36,612 nucleotides of DNA from Pseudomonadota bacterium (GCA_018242165.1 JAFECL010000068.1:1-36612); one strand, 5' to 3'; positions 17,737-26,938 are shown, counted from the stretch's first letter. Numbers and translations are program-made. The notes: generated from the letters alone by a model not told the origin.

Positions 17737-18913
17737 AGAAACCTGCCGAAAGGGTCAGCGCGGGGCCGCTTGACGGGGCGGCGTTGCCGGCCAGGCGGAA
17801 CCGCCAGTCCATTGCCAGCCGCGCATTGGTTGGCCCCAGCGGGGCGCCCAGCGTCATGCCCGGGCCCAGATCGAGCCGGCCGGCCCCCTGCTGCGCCCCG
17901 CCCCAGGCCCCGGCCCCGGCGCGCAGCTCGGCCGGCCCCAGCCGCGCGATATGCCGGTCGATGCGCAATTGCCCATCGACGAAGGCGGTGCCCCCCGGCC
18001 CGCCGACATAGCCAGCCTGGGCGTAGAATTCGGCCCGGGTGGCCAGCGGCAGGGTGATCGGCGCCAGTTCGGTGACCAGGCTGGCGGCGGGGCGAACCCG
18101 GGTCGCGCCGCCGGCAAAGCGGGTCAGCCGCGCCTCGACCATGGCCCGCACCGGCACGGCGGCGAGTGGCCGGGCCGACAGGCCCAGCGCCGCCTCGCGC
18201 TCGGCCAGCGCGCCGCTGCTGCCGGCCAGCGCCCCGCTCAGCCGCAGATAGGCCGTGGGGCGGTGGGGCGAAGCGCCTGAATCAAGCCGATAGCGCAGCA
18301 CCGCCCCCAGCTGGCTGGCGCCATAGGTGGGCAGGCCGCCAGCGGGGGTAATCCCGGCCCCGCCGCGACGCAGCAGCAGCCAACCATCACCCGACCAGCG
18401 CGGCACAGGTGCGGGGCGCGCCGGGGTGGCCAGCGCCACCGCCGGGGGCAAGGGCATGCCGTTGACCGCCGCCATCCACAGCAGGGCATGGGCACTGGCC
18501 ATCCGCACCGGGCTGGAAGCCAGCTCGGGCGCTGCCGGGGGTGCCGAGAGCAATGCGGGCTGGGCTGGCGGAGCGGCGAGCAACGTCGGAGCAGCCAGCG
18601 GGGCAGCAACCGGAAGTGCGGGGGCCGGCGGCGCAACGGCAAGCGGACCATGGCCCGCCACATACCCCGGCGCAGCCGTGGCGACGACGGGCACAACCGG
18701 CGCGGCGCGCGGCCGATCGGGCAGCGGCGCCGGGTTGGCCAGCGCGATCACCTCGCGCAGCGGCACCTCGTTGGTCGGGGTGATTTGCGGCAGACCGTCC
18801 CACAGCGCGGCACGCACCACCACCCAGCTGCCCAGCACCATGGCCAGCACCACCAGCGGCTCGCCCCGGCGGCGGCGGCCGGGGCGGGTAACGAAGGCGC
18901 GGTCGTTCTTCAT
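17735..18913 (-). CDS. NfrA C-terminal-like protein with Ala/Pro linker, partner of the glycosyltransferase
   Basis: This 392-residue protein has an Arg-rich N-terminus and a membrane helix at about residues 20-38. A low-complexity Ala/Pro/Leu stretch covers about 55-140. The C-terminal domain (about 150-392) looks like outer-membrane beta structure, with alternating strands such as RAEFYAQAGYVGG and ELRAGAGAWGG, ending in a terminal Phe (LTLSAGF). The domain and its place after an NfrB-like gene suggest the NfrA_C family (phage N4 adsorption protein A in E. coli), but E. coli NfrA is far longer and has TPR repeats absent here. Its ATG overlaps the NfrB stop by four bases. The assignment is moderate. 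Confidence 0.65.
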   Translation of the reverse strand: MKNDRAFVTRPGRRRRGEPLVVLAMVLGSWVVVRAALWDGLPQITPTNEVPLREVIALANPAPLPDRPRAAPVVPVVATAAPGYVAGHGPLAVAPPAPALPVAAPLAAPTLLAAPPAQPALLSAPPAAPELASSPVRMASAHALLWMAAVNGMPLPPAVALATPARPAPVPRWSGDGWLLLRRGGAGITPAGGLPTYGASQLGAVLRYRLDSGASPHRPTAYLRLSGALAGSSGALAEREAALGLSARPLAAVPVRAMVEARLTRFAGGATRVRPAASLVTELAPITLPLATRAEFYAQAGYVGGPGGTAFVDGQLRIDRHIARLGPAELRAGAGAWGGAQQGAGRLDLGPGMTLGAPLGPTNARLAMDWRFRLAGNAAPSSGPALTLSAGF

Positions 18914-20343
18914 GCGGGGGCCTGCTGCGGCGCGGGCGAAGGCGGCGGCGCGAGGCTGGCCGGGTGGAGGTGATGCGCCGTCTTGTCCCAGACCACCACG
19001 CCGCTGGCCAGGCTGCGCAGATAGGCCAGCAGCGCCCGCCGCCCGGCCATGATCGCCACCAGGTTGGCAATCGGGATCCGCAGCACCGAGCACAGCCCCT
19101 CGCGCCAGCCATATTCGCGCCAGGCAAACGCCGCCCGGACCAGCGCGCGCCACAGCAGCCCGGCCAGGCTGACCAGCCCCAGCGTAACCAGCAGCGGACT
19201 GCGCGCCGGGCCGGGCGCATCCCAGCCGGGCAAGCCCGCCAGCCGGCCAGCCTGCAGCACCCCCTCGACCACCAGCAAGGCATAGGCGGCGGCCAGCACC
19301 AGCGCGGTCAGCGGGCCGCGCCGGTCGCGCAGGCTCATCCAGATTTCAACCGGGCGTTCCGACCAGCCCAGCCGGTCCCACTCCTGCAGCGCGATGCCGT
19401 GGATCCAGCGGGTCTTCTGGCGCACCGCCGCCGTCAGCCCGGTGGGGAACAGGCTGCGGGTGGCGATCAGCGCCCCTTCGGCATCGCGCAGCCGCAGGAA
19501 CCGGCTGCGTCCGCCACCCCGCGCGACCAGCAGGCCCAGCTCGTAGTCCTCGGTCAGGCACTCGGCGGCGAAGGGGCCGGTCGCCCCCTCGTCCATCCGC
19601 ACCAGCGCCAGATAGTCGAGCATGGTGCGCGACAGGCCACAGCCGACCCCCGCACCGGGCAGCCCGGCGTTCAGGCAATCGCGCACCACCATCGCCTTGG
19701 CATGGCTTTCGGCAAATTCGTCGCAATAGTGCCCGGCGATCCAGCGCCCGGCGGGGTGCGGCTCGGGCCGCACCGGCAGCTGGACGAAATCGGCGGTGTC
19801 GAGCCCCCGGTCGATCACCGGCAGACCCAGCGGGTGGACCATGTCTTCCGCATCATGCATCACCACCCCGCGAAAGCGCTGATGGGCCCGCCCCTCGTCC
19901 GCGACCATCGCGGCGAACAGGCGGTTGAGGCAATCGGCCTTGGTAGTCGGCCCGTCGCGGTCATGGATCACCAGCCGCAGCCGGGCATCGCCGCCCGCCG
20001 CCCCGGCCCCGGCGATCACCGCAGCGATGGTGGCGCGATCGTTGCGATAGCACCCGACGTAGAGCCGGCATTCCTGCTGCGGCCAGGCGCGCAGCATGTG
20101 GGCCACGGTGGCGCCGATCACCTCGGCCTCGTGCCAGGCGGGCACGAACACCGCCCAGGGGCCGCGCAGTGGCGGCGCCTGTTCGGGGATCGGCACGTGG
20201 CGGGTGGGGATCCGGCCGGTAGCGCGCAGCCACAGCCAGGCGACATCGATCGCCAATTCGTCGATCATGCCGATCAGGAACCAGAACAGCGCGAACAGCA
20301 GCAGCTCACGCTCGATCAGCTGCAGCCAGCCCAGCGTCGTCAT
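18910..20343 (-). CDS. NfrB-like family 2 glycosyltransferase, membrane-bound
   Basis: This 477-residue protein has an N-terminal helix (about 14-40), a GT2 domain (about 62-330) and C-terminal helices (about 345-365 and 383-405). Catalytic motifs are HDAED at 163-167, TEDYELG at 264-270 (base) and QKTRW at 309-313 (acceptor loop of processive enzymes). E. coli NfrB makes a surface polysaccharide used as the phage N4 receptor and carries a C-terminal c-di-GMP binding MshEN domain; that domain is missing here. I chose the ATG at 20343; a GTG nine codons upstream is possible. It is coupled to the NfrA-like gene. Confidence 0.85.
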   Translation of the reverse strand: MTTLGWLQLIERELLLFALFWFLIGMIDELAIDVAWLWLRATGRIPTRHVPIPEQAPPLRGPWAVFVPAWHEAEVIGATVAHMLRAWPQQECRLYVGCYRNDRATIAAVIAGAGAAGGDARLRLVIHDRDGPTTKADCLNRLFAAMVADEGRAHQRFRGVVMHDAEDMVHPLGLPVIDRGLDTADFVQLPVRPEPHPAGRWIAGHYCDEFAESHAKAMVVRDCLNAGLPGAGVGCGLSRTMLDYLALVRMDEGATGPFAAECLTEDYELGLLVARGGGRSRFLRLRDAEGALIATRSLFPTGLTAAVRQKTRWIHGIALQEWDRLGWSERPVEIWMSLRDRRGPLTALVLAAAYALLVVEGVLQAGRLAGLPGWDAPGPARSPLLVTLGLVSLAGLLWRALVRAAFAWREYGWREGLCSVLRIPIANLVAIMAGRRALLAYLRSLASGVVVWDKTAHHLHPASLAPPPSPAPQQAPA

Positions 20344-20644
20344 GCCTGCCAATGTCGCGCCAAGGTGCACGAACCGCCGCCCCCCAAAGTTCGCGTCCCG
20401 ATCAAGGAGATATCGGTAATTGTCCGGGCCGGCAATCAGGAATTACGGATATGTTCCTACGCGTTACTGCGTGATTTTGAGCCCTTTGGTAACCTTGCGT
20501 TAACCCTTTTCGGGGCAAAGGGGCGGCGAGGGCGCTACGGCTTCACCGAATGGCTTGCCACTACGGTCCTGCCGAACGCCCTCACCATTCCCCTGCCCCG
20601 CCGATCGCGCTATCGTTGTTGCACAGCAACGGACCGGAGCGAGC
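20344..20644. other. Divergent intergenic region of 301 bases, lower GC than surroundings
   Basis: This region separates the NfrB-like gene (minus) from the beta-CASP nuclease gene (plus). It is visibly richer in A and T around 20400-20520 than anything nearby. It holds short inverted repeats (ACGC/GCGT around 20460-20472) and a CtrA-like site, listed separately. I see no convincing coding sequence. Promoters for both genes should lie here, but no pair of -35/-10 boxes stands out. Confidence 0.6.
20489..20504. promoter_or_regulatory. Candidate CtrA binding site (GTAA-N7-TTAAC)
   Basis: GTAA at 20489-20492, seven bases, then TTAAC at 20500-20504 matches the CtrA full-site consensus TTAA-N7-TTAAC at all but one base, with exact spacing. 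TTAA is rare in this GC-rich sequence. It lies about 145 bases upstream of each divergent gene start. CtrA control of surface genes is known in Alphaproteobacteria; binding here is inferred. Confidence 0.4.
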
Positions 20645-22252
20645 ATGGGCCACACCGCTACCAGCGACACCCTGACGGTCACCCTGCACGGCGCGGCGCG
20701 CACGGTTACCGGATCGTGCCTCGAATTCGCCTGCGGCGGCCGCCGCGTGCTGGTCGATTGCGGGATGTTCCAGGGCTCACGCACGCTCGAGGCGCTGAAC
20801 CTTGCCGATTTCGGCTTCGACCCCGCCGCGATCGACGCGGTGATCCTCACCCATGCCCACATCGACCATTCGGGCCTGCTGCCCAAGCTGGTCCGGCAGG
20901 GCTTCGCCGGCGACATCTGGTGCACCGCGCCCACTGCCGACCTGATCGGCGCCATGCTGGCGGATTCGGGACGGATCCAGGAAGCCGACGTCGCCCGCCG
21001 CAACCGCCGGCGCGACCGCGCGGGCGAGGCCGAGCACCAGCCCGCCTATACCGAGGAGGATGCCCGCGCCGCAGCCGACCGCGCCCGCCCGGTGGGGCTG
21101 GAAACCTGGTTCGAACCGGCCCCCGGCTTCCGCGCCCGGTTGTGGAACGCCGGGCATATCCTGGGCTCGGCCTCGGTCGAGCTGGAGGCGGGGGGTACGC
21201 GGGTGCTGTGCTCGGGCGACCTCGGGCCCGACAACAAGGCCTTCGAGCCCGACCCGACGGCCCCGGCCGGGTGGGATCACGTCTTTTGCGAAAGCACCTA
21301 TGGCGACCGCCGCCGCGAGGTGACCACCATGGCCGAACGGCGGCGCCTGCTGGCCGCCGAAGTGGCGGCGGCGATGACCCGTGGCGGCAACCTGGTGATC
21401 CCGACCTTTGCGCTGGAACGGACCCAGGAACTGATGCTCGATCTGGCCGAACTGATGCGCAGCGGGCAACTGCCGCGCGGCCAGGTCTTCGTCGATTCGC
21501 CGCTGGCCAGCGAGATCACCCGGGTCTTCGCCCGCCATGCCGGCGAGCTGGAAGACCTGGACGGGATGGCGGTCTTTTCCAGCCCCGATTTCCACTTCAC
21601 CGCCGACGTGCAGCAATCGATCCGGCTGAACGGCATCTCGGGCGCGATCATCCTCGCCGCCTCGGGGATGTGCGAGGCCGGGCGGATCCGCCACCACCTG
21701 CTGCACAACCTGGCGCGGCGCGATTCGACCGTACTGTTCGTCGGCTTCCAGGCCGAGGGAACGCTGGGCCGGACGATCCTCGAAGGGGCGCAGATGGTCC
21801 GCATCTCGGGCGAGAACGTTGCGGTGCGCGCGGCGATCCGGCGGATCGACACCTATTCGGCCCATGCCGACCAGCGCGAGCTGCTGGCCTGGATCATGGC
21901 GCGCGCGCCGATCCGGGGCAGCCTGCTGCTTGACCATGGCGAGGCCGGGGCGATCGAAACGCTGCGCCGCGAGGTCGAGCGCCCCATGCCCGGGCAGGCG
22001 GTGCGGGTGCCCGAGATGGGCGAGATGTGGGAGCTGCCGCCGGGCGAGCCGGCACGGCGGCTGCGTACGGCCCCGCCGCACCTGGCGCGGGTGACCGGTC
22101 ACGACTGGCAGAACGACTATGGCGATTTCGCCGCCAGCCTGCGCCGGCGGCTGGCCGCGATCCGCGACGACGAGGCGCGCCGCGCGGCGATCGGCCTGAT
22201 GCGCAAGGTGCTCGACAGCTTCGCCGATCACCGCAACAAGCGGCGGACCTAG
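20645..22252 (+). CDS. Metallo-beta-lactamase/beta-CASP RNA-processing nuclease
   Basis: This 535-residue protein belongs to the COG1236 (Ysh1-like) exonuclease group. The metal-binding motif HAHIDHSG starts at His70, with further ligands in the GHILGSA and YSAHADQREL blocks. The beta-CASP insert shows IPTFALERTQELML, FVDSPLASEIT and ILAASGMCEAGRIRHH. It is expected to cut or trim RNA in the cytoplasm using two zinc ions. The start at 20645 has GGAG about 8 bases upstream, and MGHTATSDTLTVTLHGAA is a natural N-terminus. It ends tail-to-tail with hisZ, the two genes sharing a palindromic CTAG that supplies both stops. Confidence 0.9.
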   Translation: MGHTATSDTLTVTLHGAARTVTGSCLEFACGGRRVLVDCGMFQGSRTLEALNLADFGFDPAAIDAVILTHAHIDHSGLLPKLVRQGFAGDIWCTAPTADLIGAMLADSGRIQEADVARRNRRRDRAGEAEHQPAYTEEDARAAADRARPVGLETWFEPAPGFRARLWNAGHILGSASVELEAGGTRVLCSGDLGPDNKAFEPDPTAPAGWDHVFCESTYGDRRREVTTMAERRRLLAAEVAAAMTRGGNLVIPTFALERTQELMLDLAELMRSGQLPRGQVFVDSPLASEITRVFARHAGELEDLDGMAVFSSPDFHFTADVQQSIRLNGISGAIILAASGMCEAGRIRHHLLHNLARRDSTVLFVGFQAEGTLGRTILEGAQMVRISGENVAVRAAIRRIDTYSAHADQRELLAWIMARAPIRGSLLLDHGEAGAIETLRREVERPMPGQAVRVPEMGEMWELPPGEPARRLRTAPPHLARVTGHDWQNDYGDFAASLRRRLAAIRDDEARRAAIGLMRKVLDSFADHRNKRRT

Positions 22253-23373
22253 AGCGGTACCACCTCGGCGCCGACCAGCCGGTGGGTGCAGCCCAGCGCC
22301 TGCGGATCGTCGCTCTCCGCCAGCGCCGCCACCGTGCGCCAGCCGACCACCCGCAGCCGGGCGGCCACATAGGTATCGTGGCCCAGCGGCAGGAACAGGG
22401 CCTCGCGCCGCGCCTCGCCGGCGGCCAGGGCATCGACCAGCGCGTCGGGGTAGAGCGAAAAGCCGGTCGCCGGCTCGCCCGCCGCCCCGGCCGGCCCGAG
22501 GATGGCATAGGTGCCACCGCGCCCGATCAGCCCGCGCAGCCCTTCGGCATAGATCGAAAAGCCGAACCAGCTCTGGTATTCGAAGCCGTGGCGCTCGGTC
22601 GGATCGAGGGTCAGCCGGGCACCCGCGTCGATCCGCGCGGCAATCGACCGCAGCGCGCCGATCCGTCCGGCCAGCGCCCCGGTGGCATCGAAGGCCGCCA
22701 GCCGCTCGATCGCCTCGGCAAAGGGCCCGGTGGCATAGAGCAGCGGCAGGTAGGCCTCGCCCGCGGCAGCGACCAGCGCGCCGGCATCCTTAGCGTCCAG
22801 CTCGCGCCGCACCGCCTCGACCGCCTCGCCCGCCAGGGGCAGCGGCCCGGCCGCCAGCACGTCGACCAGATCGGGCAGGGTGAAATCGACCGACAGCCCC
22901 CGCGCCCCGGCGGCGGTGAGCGCCTCGATCGCGGTGGCCACCACTTCGGCGGCGGCCTCGACGCTGTCGGTGCCGATCAGTTCGGCACCCAGCTGCAGCC
23001 GCTCGCGCGTCGGATCGAGCCCGTCGCCCTTGATCGTCACCACCTGGCCCGAATAGGCCAGCCGCAGCGGACGCGGCGCGCTGGCCAGCCGGGTCGCGGC
23101 GATCCGCCCGACCTGCGGGGTGATATCGGAGCGCAGCGCCAGGGTCCGCAGGCTGGCCGGATCGACGAAGCGGAACATCCGGCGCGGCTCGATCCCGGCC
23201 ATGCGGCTGGCCAGCGAGGCCTCGAACTCGATCGAGGGCGGCTGCACCCGGTCGTAGCCGTGGCTGTCCATCACGTCCATGATCGCGCGGGTCACGCGGG
23301 CGGCGGCGGCGGCCACGGCGGGCAGCCGGTCTTCCAGCCCCTCGGGCAGCAGGTCGCGGGTGGTCGGTTCCAT
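22249..23373 (-). CDS. hisZ: ATP phosphoribosyltransferase regulatory subunit
   Basis: This 374-residue protein resembles histidyl-tRNA synthetase but serves as the regulatory subunit that activates short-form HisG, the first enzyme of histidine synthesis. Class II synthetase-like blocks are DLLPEGLEDRLP at the start, SHGYDRVQPPSIEFE, FRFVDPASLRTLALRSDITPQ and the glycine-rich GLRGLIGRGGTYAILG. The start ATG at 23373 is chosen because the upstream extension is Arg-rich and unconserved. Neither hisG nor purA, which often neighbour hisZ, is adjacent here. HisZ rather than HisS is based on length and loss of the HisRS-specific C-terminal domain. Confidence 0.88.
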   Translation of the reverse strand: MEPTTRDLLPEGLEDRLPAVAAAAARVTRAIMDVMDSHGYDRVQPPSIEFEASLASRMAGIEPRRMFRFVDPASLRTLALRSDITPQVGRIAATRLASAPRPLRLAYSGQVVTIKGDGLDPTRERLQLGAELIGTDSVEAAAEVVATAIEALTAAGARGLSVDFTLPDLVDVLAAGPLPLAGEAVEAVRRELDAKDAGALVAAAGEAYLPLLYATGPFAEAIERLAAFDATGALAGRIGALRSIAARIDAGARLTLDPTERHGFEYQSWFGFSIYAEGLRGLIGRGGTYAILGPAGAAGEPATGFSLYPDALVDALAAGEARREALFLPLGHDTYVAARLRVVGWRTVAALAESDDPQALGCTHRLVGAEVVPL

Positions 23374-23475
23374 TGGGCGGCCTTTACGGGGCCTGTCCCG
23401 ACGCGGCAAGCGCTAGGTCACCGGCCGGAGGGCGGAACGCGGCAGCGACCGGCGGCGAGGAACCGAAGGCAGGCT

Positions 23476-24039
23476 TCAGTGCGCCTCGGCCAGCATGGTC
23501 CGCGCCTCGGCCCCGCTCCAGTCATGCCCGCCAACATAGCGCCACACCTCGCGCCCGGCCTTGTCGTAGTAGATCGTCGTCGGCAGGGTTTCGAGGTTGT
23601 ATTGGCTCGAGGCGCTGTTTTCGGGGTCGAGCCAGCCGGGCAGCGCGGTCAGGCCGCGCTGGGCAAGGAAGGCGCCAACCTTGCCGGGCTCGCCCATATC
23701 CTCGGAAACCGTTACCACCCGGGGCGCCCCGGGGCTGGTGGCCAGCTTGGCCAGCGTCGGCAGTTCGGCGACGCAGGGCCCGCACCAGGTGGCCCAGACG
23801 TTGACCAGCACCGGGCGGCCGACCAGGCTGGTCAGGCGCAATTCCTGGCCCTTGGCATCCTTGAAGGTCAGGTCGGGCATCCGCGCGCCGTGGTGGCTGC
23901 GGTCGATCTGCCCGGTCAGCGCCTCGGCGGCGGCGCTGCTCGCGGAAGGTTGCGGAGCGGGCGCGCTTTGCCTATCGCAACCGGCGGCAAGCACCAGCAG
24001 GGCAAGGATCAACGGTTTGGACGGCGGGGAAAAGGCCAC
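23476..24039 (-). CDS. TlpA-like thiol-disulfide oxidoreductase, lipoprotein
   Basis: This 187-residue protein has a lipoprotein signal ending in LAAGC (Cys21), a Ser/Ala/Pro-rich linker and a thioredoxin domain from about residue 55. The redox site is [15 protein letters not shown], and the cis-Pro lies in [10 protein letters not shown]. Such proteins reduce or oxidise periplasmic cysteines, often for cytochrome maturation. I chose a GTG start at 24039 because GGAG lies about 5 bases before it and the signal peptide follows at once; a TTG at 24051 is also possible. The longer frame upstream is an antisense shadow of argH. The next gene downstream is hisZ, 102 bases away. Confidence 0.85.
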   Translation of the reverse strand: MAFSPPSKPLILALLVLAAGCDRQSAPAPQPSASSAAAEALTGQIDRSHHGARMPDLTFKDAKGQELRLTSLVGRPVLVNVWATWCGPCVAELPTLAKLATSPGAPRVVTVSEDMGEPGKVGAFLAQRGLTALPGWLDPENSASSQYNLETLPTTIYYDKAGREVWRYVGGHDWSGAEARTMLAEAH

Positions 24040-24055
24040 GGCGAACTCCAACGCG

Positions 24056-25429
24056 ATGTGGGGCGGCAGGTTTGCCGAAGGCCCCTCGGCGATCATGCGC
24101 GAGATAAATGCCTCGATCCCGTTCGACAAGGCGCTGTGGCGGCAGGACATCATGGCCAGCAAGGCCCACGTCGCGATGCTGGGGGCGCAGGGGATCGTTT
24201 CGGGCGAGGATATGGCCGCGATCAGCGCCGGGCTGGACCAGGTCGCCGCCGAATACGAAGCCAACGGGGTGCCCGAGAACTGGGACCTTGAAGACATTCA
24301 CATGACCACCGAAAGCCGGCTGGCCGAACTGATCGGGCCTGCCGCCGGGCGCCTGCACACCGCGCGCAGCCGCAACGATCAGGTGGCGACCGATTTCCGC
24401 CTGTGGGTGCGCGAGGCCTGCGCCAATGCCGAGGCCGGGCTGACGGCATTGCAGCGCGCCCTCGTCACCCGCGCCGGCGAGCATGCCGCCAGCATCATGC
24501 CGGGCTTCACCCACCTGCAGACCGCGCAGCCGGTGACGCTGGGCCACCACCTGATGGCCTATGTCGAGATGGCGGCGCGCGATGTCTCGCGCTTCGCCGC
24601 CGCGCGCGCCCGGATGGACCAGTGCCCGCTGGGCGCCGCCGCGCTTGCCGGCACCGGATTCCCCATCGACCGGGCGATGACCGCCACGGCGCTGGGCTTT
24701 GCCGAGCCGACCCGCAACAGCCTCGATTCGGTCTCGGACCGCGATTTCGCGCTCGATTACCTGATGGCCGCCAGCCAATGTGCGCTGCACCTCTCGCGGC
24801 TGGCGGAGGAATTCATCATCTGGGCCAGCCAGCCCTTCGGCTTCGTCGTCCTGCCCGATGCCCTGTCGACCGGCAGCAGCATCATGCCGCAGAAGAAGAA
24901 CCCCGATGCTGCCGAACTGGTGCGCGGCCATGCCGGGCGGATCATCGGCAGCCTGACCAGCCTGATGATCACCATGAAGGGCCTGCCGCTGGCCTATTCG
25001 AAGGACATGCAGGACGACAAGCCGCCGGTGTTCGAGGCGGCCGGCCTGCTGACCCTGTGCCTGGCCGCGATGGAAGGCATGGTCGCCGGCGCGACCTTCC
25101 GCACCGAGCGGATGCGCGCCGCCGCCGAACTGGGCTATGCCACCGCCACCGACCTGGCCGACTGGCTGGTGCGCCAGGCCAATATCCCGTTCCGCGAGGC
25201 GCACCACATCACCGGGGCCGCCGTAAAGGCCGCCGAGGCCAAGGGCGCCGCGCTCGATCAGCTGAGCCTCGCCGAATTGCAGGCGATCGATGCGCGGATC
25301 GATGATCGGGTCTTTGCTGCCCTGTCGGTCGAGGCCTCGGTTGCCGCCCGTGCCTCCTATGGTGGAACCTCCCCCGATCAGGTCCGCGCCCGCGTGGCCG
25401 AAGCGCGCGGCCGGCTGGGGATGGAATGA
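24056..25429 (+). CDS. argH: Argininosuccinate lyase
   Basis: This 457-residue enzyme splits argininosuccinate to arginine and fumarate, the last step of arginine synthesis. The start [20 protein letters not shown] is the classic ArgH N-terminus and fixes the ATG at 24056. Family signature [12 protein letters not shown] lies near residues 273-284 and holds the catalytic Ser loop. [20 protein letters not shown] and [17 protein letters not shown] are further conserved blocks. The gene is divergent from the TlpA-like gene with starts only 16 bases apart, so its promoter must lie inside that neighbour. Its stop overlaps the next ATG. Confidence 0.97.
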   Translation: MWGGRFAEGPSAIMREINASIPFDKALWRQDIMASKAHVAMLGAQGIVSGEDMAAISAGLDQVAAEYEANGVPENWDLEDIHMTTESRLAELIGPAAGRLHTARSRNDQVATDFRLWVREACANAEAGLTALQRALVTRAGEHAASIMPGFTHLQTAQPVTLGHHLMAYVEMAARDVSRFAAARARMDQCPLGAAALAGTGFPIDRAMTATALGFAEPTRNSLDSVSDRDFALDYLMAASQCALHLSRLAEEFIIWASQPFGFVVLPDALSTGSSIMPQKKNPDAAELVRGHAGRIIGSLTSLMITMKGLPLAYSKDMQDDKPPVFEAAGLLTLCLAAMEGMVAGATFRTERMRAAAELGYATATDLADWLVRQANIPFREAHHITGAAVKAAEAKGAALDQLSLAELQAIDARIDDRVFAALSVEASVAARASYGGTSPDQVRARVAEARGRLGME

Positions 25430-25665
25430 TGCGCCGCGCCCTCGCCCTCATTCTGCTTCTGGCGCTGGCCGGCTGCGGCGCCCGCGCCGAACTGAAGCCC
25501 AAGGCCGGGCAGGTGCTGCCCGATGCCCCCTATGGCCGGGGCGACAAGCCGGGGGCCAACGATCTGCTGACCCCCGCGCCGCAATCGCGCCCGGGCCGCA
25601 ACATCGAGCTGCGCGAACGCTCTGAAGAGCGCACCGACGATCCCTTCGACCTCCCACCCCCCTGA
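25426..25665 (+). CDS. Small lipoprotein, possibly LptM-like
   Basis: This is a 79-residue lipoprotein with signal [17 protein letters not shown] (Cys17) and a short, polar, Pro-rich mature part. The start overlaps the argH stop, and lysA follows after 7 bases. In E. coli a small lipoprotein gene (yifL/lptM) lies near dapF, and LptM-type proteins with a CGxx-x-L-x-x-P start help LPS translocon assembly. The mature N-terminus [12 protein letters not shown] resembles that pattern only loosely. The lipoprotein call is firm and the LptM link tentative. Confidence 0.75.
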   Translation: MMRRALALILLLALAGCGARAELKPKAGQVLPDAPYGRGDKPGANDLLTPAPQSRPGRNIELRERSEERTDDPFDLPPP

Positions 25666-25672
25666 AGGCACC

Positions 25673-26935
25673 ATGGACCATTTCACTCTCCGCGACGGCG
25701 AACTCCACGCCGAAGACGTGCCGCTGGCCGAGATTGCCGCGGCGGTCGGCACCCCGGTCTATGTCTATTCGCGCGCCACGCTGGAGCGCCACGCCCGGGT
25801 ATTCAAGGCGGCGCTGGCCGGCCTGCCGCGCGCCCATGTCGCCTTCGCGGTCAAGGCCAACCCCAACCTTGCCGTGCTGAAAGTGATGGCGCGCGAGGGG
25901 CTGGGGGCCGATGTCGTCTCGGGCGGCGAGCTGGCGCGGGCGCTGGCCGCCGGCATCCCGGCCAGCGATGTGGTCTTCTCGGGCGTGGGCAAGACCGGGG
26001 CCGAGCTGGTCCAGGGCCTGGAATGCAACCTGGGCCAGTTCAACATCGAGAGCGAGGAAGAGGGGCTGGAACTGGCCGCGCTGGCCGCCGCGCGCGGGCA
26101 ACGCGCCGCCTGCGCGCTGCGGGTCAACCCCGACGTCGACGCCCGCACCCATGCCAAGATCTCGACCGGCAAGGCCGAGAACAAGTTCGGCGTGCCGCTG
26201 GACCGGGCGGCGGCGATCTATGCCCGGCTGGCCGCACTGCCGGGGCTGGAGATGCGCGGGCTGGCGGTCCACATCGGCAGCCAGCTGAGCGAGCTGGAAC
26301 CCTTCGAAATCGCCTTCGCCAAGCTGGGCGCCCTGATCGCCGAACTGCGCGCGGGCGGCCAGAGCGTAACCCACGCCGATCTGGGCGGCGGGCTGGGCGT
26401 GCCCTACAAGGCGGGCGACGTGTTCCCCACCCCCGAGGCCTATGGCGCCATGGTCGCCCGCGCCACCCGGGGCTGGGACTGCACCCTGATGTTCGAGCCC
26501 GGCCGGGTGATCTGCGGCAATGCCGGGGTGCTGCTGACCCGGGTGATCCGGGTCAAGCGCGGCGGCAACGGCCTGCCCTTCGTGGTGGTCGATGCGGCGA
26601 TGAACGATCTCGCCCGCCCGGCCATGTACGGCGCCTGGCACGATTTCGACGCCGTGGCCCCCACCGGCATGCGGATGCGGGCCAATGTGGTCGGCCCGAT
26701 CTGCGAGACCGGCGACACCTTCGCGATGGACCGCGAGATTGACGCGCTCGAGGCCGGCGATCTGGCGGTGTTCCGCAGCGCCGGGGCCTATGGCGCAACC
26801 ATGGCCTCAAGCTACAACTCGCGCGGCTTCGTCGCCGAGGTGATGGTCGATGGCCCTCGCTTCGCGGTGGTGGCCGAACGAATCCTGCCGGCCACCATCA
26901 CCGCCGCCGAGCGCGTGCCCGACTGGCTGGACTGA
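25673..26935 (+). CDS. lysA: Diaminopimelate decarboxylase
   Basis: This 420-residue PLP enzyme makes lysine from meso-diaminopimelate. The PLP lysine is Lys61 in VAFAVKANPN. Other family blocks are VSGGELARAL, HIGSQ, LGGGLGVPY, FEPGRVICGNAG, and the CETGDTF segment with the substrate-binding Cys near residue 344. The C-terminal YGATMASSYNSR closes the active site in the dimer. It is in an argH-lipoprotein-lysA-cysG line with gaps of only a few bases. Length and all motifs are normal. Confidence 0.97.
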   Translation: MDHFTLRDGELHAEDVPLAEIAAAVGTPVYVYSRATLERHARVFKAALAGLPRAHVAFAVKANPNLAVLKVMAREGLGADVVSGGELARALAAGIPASDVVFSGVGKTGAELVQGLECNLGQFNIESEEEGLELAALAAARGQRAACALRVNPDVDARTHAKISTGKAENKFGVPLDRAAAIYARLAALPGLEMRGLAVHIGSQLSELEPFEIAFAKLGALIAELRAGGQSVTHADLGGGLGVPYKAGDVFPTPEAYGAMVARATRGWDCTLMFEPGRVICGNAGVLLTRVIRVKRGGNGLPFVVVDAAMNDLARPAMYGAWHDFDAVAPTGMRMRANVVGPICETGDTFAMDREIDALEAGDLAVFRSAGAYGATMASSYNSRGFVAEVMVDGPRFAVVAERILPATITAAERVPDWLD

Positions 26936-26938
26936 GCG

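Noticed and set aside
18964..21933. Open frame of 989 codons on the plus strand across the NfrB-like gene and into the nuclease gene
   Set aside because: It runs antisense to the glycosyltransferase gene and out of frame with the nuclease gene, both with clear motifs. The translation is low-complexity Arg/Pro/Gln/His, typical of GC-rich shadows.
22249..22252. Overlap of the nuclease and hisZ genes as a sign of misannotation
   Set aside because: The shared CTAG simply provides a TAG stop on both strands, and both proteins are complete.
22027..24291. Open frame of 754 codons on the plus strand opposite hisZ and the TlpA-like gene
   Set aside because: Shadow of two recognisable genes; no conserved block in its translation.
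24040..24297. N-terminal extension of the TlpA-like gene to an ATG at 24297
   Set aside because: It would be antisense to the conserved argH N-terminus and would place 85 residues before the lipoprotein signal.
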